Origin: Pedobacter sp. KBS0701 | GTDB taxonomy: Bacteria > Bacteroidota > Bacteroidia > Sphingobacteriales > Sphingobacteriaceae | Direction of reading: 5' to 3' | DNA length: 64,000 nucleotides | NCBI RefSeq assembly: GCF_005938645.2 | Contig: NZ_CP042171.1 | Location: forward strand, 3,038,001-3,102,000 | In this document: positions 60,940 through 64,000 of the stretch, in pieces | How the letters are laid out: each line of letters opens with the position of its first letter | How positions within the stretch are numbered: position 1 is the first letter of the stretch | The notes under the pieces: model-generated | What the model was told of the DNA's origin: nothing | Seen by the model: only the letters and a program-made list of their open reading frames with translations | Databases searched by the model: none | Made by a program: the position numbers and the translations under genes

Positions 60940-63110
60940 TAGTGGATTGGTTTAATGCCATTTACTGTTGGTATTACAGGTTTAATGGTTCCATCAGTAT
61001 TAAATTCCATCTTGTCAATGCAAACTTCGCGGTTGTAACCCGCAGCGTCTCCCATGGAAATTCCTTTTGGCCGGGTAAAACGGTGGTAAACCATATACCA
61101 TTCGTCTCTGCCATTCACTTTGATCACACTGTTGTGCCCTGTACCGTAGATACCCTGAGTTGCATCTTTTGCCAGAATAAGATTGTTTTTCGGGATGGTC
61201 ATTTTTCCAGTAGGTGAATCAGAAAAACCATATCTAACCCTGTAATTCTCGCTTCTGGTATCATCTTCCGACCACAAGAAGTAATATTTTCCTTTTCTAT
61301 AAAACACTTCTGTGCCTTCTCTGAAATCATGATTTGGGGTAATAATTTTAATCGCACTGGTATCAATTGAAATCATATCATCATTTAATGGTGCAACGGC
61401 CATGTAGCCATTTCCCCAATACAAATAACTTTTATTGGTTTTAGGATCGTTAAATACGTCCGGATCGATCTCCTGACCGCCTTTGATCCCCTTTGGCTTG
61501 CCCGCGATTAAAGCCTTTCCACTATCCTTAAATGGTCCGGCCGGATCATCAGCAATAGCAACACCGATCTTCTGTGCAGCTGTGAAATAATAGAAATATT
61601 TATAGATTCCATTTACTTTCTTTTCGATAATAGTAGGTGCCCAGGCATTCCTTTTTGCCCATGAAACGTCTTTTTCAAGGTCTAATATTTTGCCTTCATC
61701 TTTCCAGTTAACCAGATCTGCTGAAGAAAAACTTTTAAAATAAGTACCGCTCCAATTGTTAAATCCATCACTGGTTGGATAGATATAATATTTAGCAGTT
61801 TTATTGGAATATAAAATCTCAGGATCGGCATAATAGCCTTTTAGCACAGGGTTATTTGCTACTGCAACGCTTACCACGTACGTTTTAGCTTGCCGATCAG
61901 GAATGCTCACCTTAATTTTTACAGGGCCTTTAGAAAAATCCAGTTTTCCTTTTGGCACCATGCTGATTTGGTTAAAGGTATTAAACTGCGGATCAAAAGC
62001 CTTTAGATCTGTGCCATAATTTACAGGTAAATAAAGTTTCTGGTTCACACTATCCAGAACAATGTTATTTTGGTTGATTGCCTTATTTTTTGCGGTCTGT
62101 AGAACAGACTCGACCGTATACCACTGTTTAAGCAAACGACTTAACTCTTGTTGATTAATCGGTAAAATAGTTCCGTGCCTGGGATGAAAATCCATTGTAA
62201 CATCCTGATCTACTACACTAAAATTTGCTAAATCTTTACTTCTGGTAAACTGGTAACGGCCTTTCATATATACATCATACATCAGGATATACTCATCACT
62301 ATGGTTCAGCTTAAAAACACCGGCTCCTTCTACGGCCTCTTTAGTTTGCTGCAGATATTTATCCTGTAATACATAACCTTCTGTTAGTTTATTAGAAACT
62401 GCCTTTTTAATGCCATTGCCATTACCTTCCGTTTTAAAAAACAGATTGTATTTTCCTTTATCGTAAATAATATCTCCATCAATACAAGAGCCATTGGCTG
62501 GACTAAAAAAGAGCTGTTTTGGAGTGGTTTCCAAGTCGGTAAAATCAGCGTTGGCATAAGCGTAATAAATTTTATCAGGCTCATCGCCATTCTTCATCGA
62601 CCAATAAACCATATATTTTTTGGCAGTTTTATCGTAAATGGTCTGCGGTGCCCAAACGCGTAGCAGATTTTCGTTATTCGGGAAACGTTTTTGAATATCA
62701 ACAACTGCTGATGTCCAATGAATCAGATCATTTGATTTCAACAATACCATTGCCCTGTTCGAGTTCCAACCATTGGCCGAAACCATATCCGTAGCCACCA
62801 TATAAAAGGTTTTGCCATCTTCGCCACGCAAAATATGTGGGTCGCGAACGCCGCCTGTACTACTAATCTTTTCTGAAGAAATGATTGCGTTATTGTTATT
62901 TAATGCGCTGAAATGATAACCATCGGTACTCACTGCAAAACGAATGGCTTCCTCTGCCTTCGAATTTCCGGTAAAATAGGTAAATAAGTAAGCTACATTT
63001 TCTCTTGATTCGGCTTTTTGACCAGAAGTTTTTTTAGGTTGTGCGATTATTTTCCCTGATAAACATATCAGTAATAAAATAATACCATATTTTGTTGATG
63101 AATACTTCAT
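60939..63110 (-). CDS. Tandem two-domain GH43 enzyme
   Basis: The product of about 723 aa starts at MKYSSTKYGIILLLICL (63110), a signal peptide; 28 codons upstream of that lack signal character. It has two GH43-like propellers: N-terminal about 30-340 (STGGVRDPHILRGEDGKT, then ...AVEGAGVFKLN) and C-terminal about 400-715 (GYYADPEILYSN, ...EIDPDVFNDPK, ...FREGTEVFYRKG). The C-terminal copy has the three expected acidic residues (Asp, Asp, Glu); the N-terminal copy is more diverged. It is likely an arabinosidase, xylosidase or galactosidase on side chains. Confidence 0.82.
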   Translation of the reverse strand: MKYSSTKYGIILLLICLSGKIIAQPKKTSGQKAESRENVAYLFTYFTGNSKAEEAIRFAVSTDGYHFSALNNNNAIISSEKISSTGGVRDPHILRGEDGKTFYMVATDMVSANGWNSNRAMVLLKSNDLIHWTSAVVDIQKRFPNNENLLRVWAPQTIYDKTAKKYMVYWSMKNGDEPDKIYYAYANADFTDLETTPKQLFFSPANGSCIDGDIIYDKGKYNLFFKTEGNGNGIKKAVSNKLTEGYVLQDKYLQQTKEAVEGAGVFKLNHSDEYILMYDVYMKGRYQFTRSKDLANFSVVDQDVTMDFHPRHGTILPINQQELSRLLKQWYTVESVLQTAKNKAINQNNIVLDSVNQKLYLPVNYGTDLKAFDPQFNTFNQISMVPKGKLDFSKGPVKIKVSIPDRQAKTYVVSVAVANNPVLKGYYADPEILYSNKTAKYYIYPTSDGFNNWSGTYFKSFSSADLVNWKDEGKILDLEKDVSWAKRNAWAPTIIEKKVNGIYKYFYYFTAAQKIGVAIADDPAGPFKDSGKALIAGKPKGIKGGQEIDPDVFNDPKTNKSYLYWGNGYMAVAPLNDDMISIDTSAIKIITPNHDFREGTEVFYRKGKYYFLWSEDDTRSENYRVRYGFSDSPTGKMTIPKNNLILAKDATQGIYGTGHNSVIKVNGRDEWYMVYHRFTRPKGISMGDAAGYNREVCIDKMEFNTDGTIKPVIPTVNGIKPIH

Positions 63111-63126
63111 TTCTCGGTTAGTTATT

Positions 63127-64000
63127 CTATTTTTTTGGTTTCCAATCCAATACCTGGACCTGTGTTGGCGTCTGCTCTGCTTTTCCTTCCCCATCTATTT
63201 GGGTAACATTTTGTAAAAATAGGCTCAATATACTCTTAGTTTTCCAAAGTTCAGTATCATAAGTGGGCTCCCAATCGCCCATGCTGGTTTTGGTAAGGTC
63301 TTTAATTATCCAGTTTTCTGATCCAAGATGATCGTTTAAAGCAATAGATGCCTTGTTTCCTCGTTCGGCATCTCTAAACAATAAACCTGCAGCATAATAT
63401 TTTCCATTTGGCCAAACGATAATCTGTGGTCGCGAAATTGGAATCCGCTTGGTACCAGTGCCACTTAGACTAAAAGTTGTTTTTCTAAAATTAAGGTTAC
63501 TTACTTTCCAGCTGCTATCCGTTTTAAAAACCAGGTGATACTGAGGCCCGGTTTCATTCGCTCCGCGCCAATAACCAGCAATAAACACATTACCTTTTGC
63601 ATCGGCAAACATTGATGTTTGGTTAATCAACTCACTTTGCTGTGGAATTTTTACGGTATACTCTGCATTTGTTGCGGTTATGGGAAGCTGATATTTTTCA
63701 CCAGTGGATTTTAACCAGCTTATACCTCCATCGGTTGATTTTGCATAACATAAATCATGGTTACTGGCTACATCAGGGCTTTCGCGCCAAACCCACGATA
63801 AATGAATGGTCCCAACCTGATCTACTGCAACCTGCCAATAGGCATTACGCTGTCCTTCGCCATCAATCATCCCATCCTGTAAACGTGTCCACTTTTTAGT
63901 TTTTAAATCATAAAGATTAATCATGAGGTTTCCGTTTCCAGAGCCCCCATCACGGTAAAAAAACAAAAGATCGCCATTAGCCAGCTTATAAAACTCAGGA
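63127..64000 (-). CDS. BNR-repeat (BNR_4-like) protein, N-terminus cut by window edge
   Basis: The frame is open to the last base on the minus strand, so the start lies beyond the right edge. The visible 291 residues include PEFYKLANGDLLFFYRDGG, SGNGNLMINLYDLKTKKWT and a repeated propeller pattern (HLSWVWRESPDVASNHDLCY, MFADAKGNVFIAGYWRG). Such proteins are found in pectin/rhamnogalacturonan loci and some have lyase or hydrolase activity; the reaction here is unknown. The stop is followed 16 bp later by the tandem GH43 start. Confidence 0.82.
   Translation of the reverse strand, partial: PEFYKLANGDLLFFYRDGGSGNGNLMINLYDLKTKKWTRLQDGMIDGEGQRNAYWQVAVDQVGTIHLSWVWRESPDVASNHDLCYAKSTDGGISWLKSTGEKYQLPITATNAEYTVKIPQQSELINQTSMFADAKGNVFIAGYWRGANETGPQYHLVFKTDSSWKVSNLNFRKTTFSLSGTGTKRIPISRPQIIVWPNGKYYAAGLLFRDAERGNKASIALNDHLGSENWIIKDLTKTSMGDWEPTYDTELWKTKSILSLFLQNVTQIDGEGKAEQTPTQVQVLDWKPKK

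Noticed and set aside
61021..61050. GTAACCC inside the tandem GH43 gene as another sigma-type element
   Set aside because: The first block is present on the minus strand but within coding sequence, and I did not find GTATTAA at 13-16 nt from it.
1..64000. tRNA, rRNA and CRISPR features
   Set aside because: Reading the intergenic regions I found no cloverleaf with a TTCGAATCC-type arm outside coding sequence, no rRNA-like stretch and no spaced identical repeats of the CRISPR kind. A dedicated tRNA search would be decisive.

Overview
The window looks like chromosome of a Sphingobacteriaceae bacterium (phylum Bacteroidota), most likely Pedobacter or a close relative. This is inferred from gene content, from Bacteroidota-type promoters (TTG, about 20 nt, TAnnTTTG), from lipoproteins with short lipoboxes, and from a SusC/SusD polysaccharide locus. 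No database search was possible, so the genus is a best guess. I see no tRNA, rRNA, CRISPR array, prophage or transposase gene.

Region by region. 1-3.5 kb is an accessory patch: an unrecognised gene cut by the left edge, then a possible operon of a 44-aa peptide, a coiled-coil lipoprotein and a caspase-like (C14) protein behind three TTTCACG repeats. 3.5-18.3 kb is mostly housekeeping: UbiD decarboxylase, Dps, a five-LysM protein with uridine kinase, 3-oxoacid CoA-transferase, a PQQ-type sugar dehydrogenase, MutS2, a YggS/GNAT/aspartokinase group and a THUMP-like methyltransferase. 18.3-19.3 kb is non-coding and carries a 306-bp direct duplication rich in hairpins. 19.3-20.4 kb holds a cold-shock protein and a peroxiredoxin.

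20.5-23.7 kb is the most interesting part. A sigma factor is followed by a membrane protein that joins an anti-sigma-like N-terminus to a periplasmic trypsin-like protease. Divergent from them lie four tandem paralogous small lipoproteins, each with its own promoter and terminator. One two-part element, GGGTTACC-(14 or 15 nt)-GTATTAA, occurs twice before the sigma gene and once before each lipoprotein. This reads as an autoregulated envelope-stress-type regulon that can be proposed from sequence alone.

23.8-36 kb carries purB, an Nfu scaffold, an inositol-monophosphatase-like enzyme, lgt, mtaB, ubiX, a soluble PAS histidine kinase, a second cold-shock-like protein, a DUF3606 protein, two small overlapping unknown genes and an OmpA-like lipoprotein. 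Between them lie a candidate small RNA (30.6 kb) and a MITE-like element (33.9-34.3 kb).

36-64 kb is a carbohydrate region. It has a GH127-type enzyme, a sialate O-acetylesterase-like enzyme, a galactose operon (galT, galK, Na+/sugar symporter) divergent from a Nudix-like regulator across a large palindrome, and a polysaccharide locus read leftwards from beyond the right edge: BNR protein, tandem-GH43 protein, GH105, DUF2264, GH43, GH35, SusC, SusD. Together these suggest capture of a galactose- and arabinose-rich pectic or arabinogalactan polymer, periplasmic release of sugars, uptake, and entry of galactose into the Leloir pathway. The PUL regulator is not in the window.
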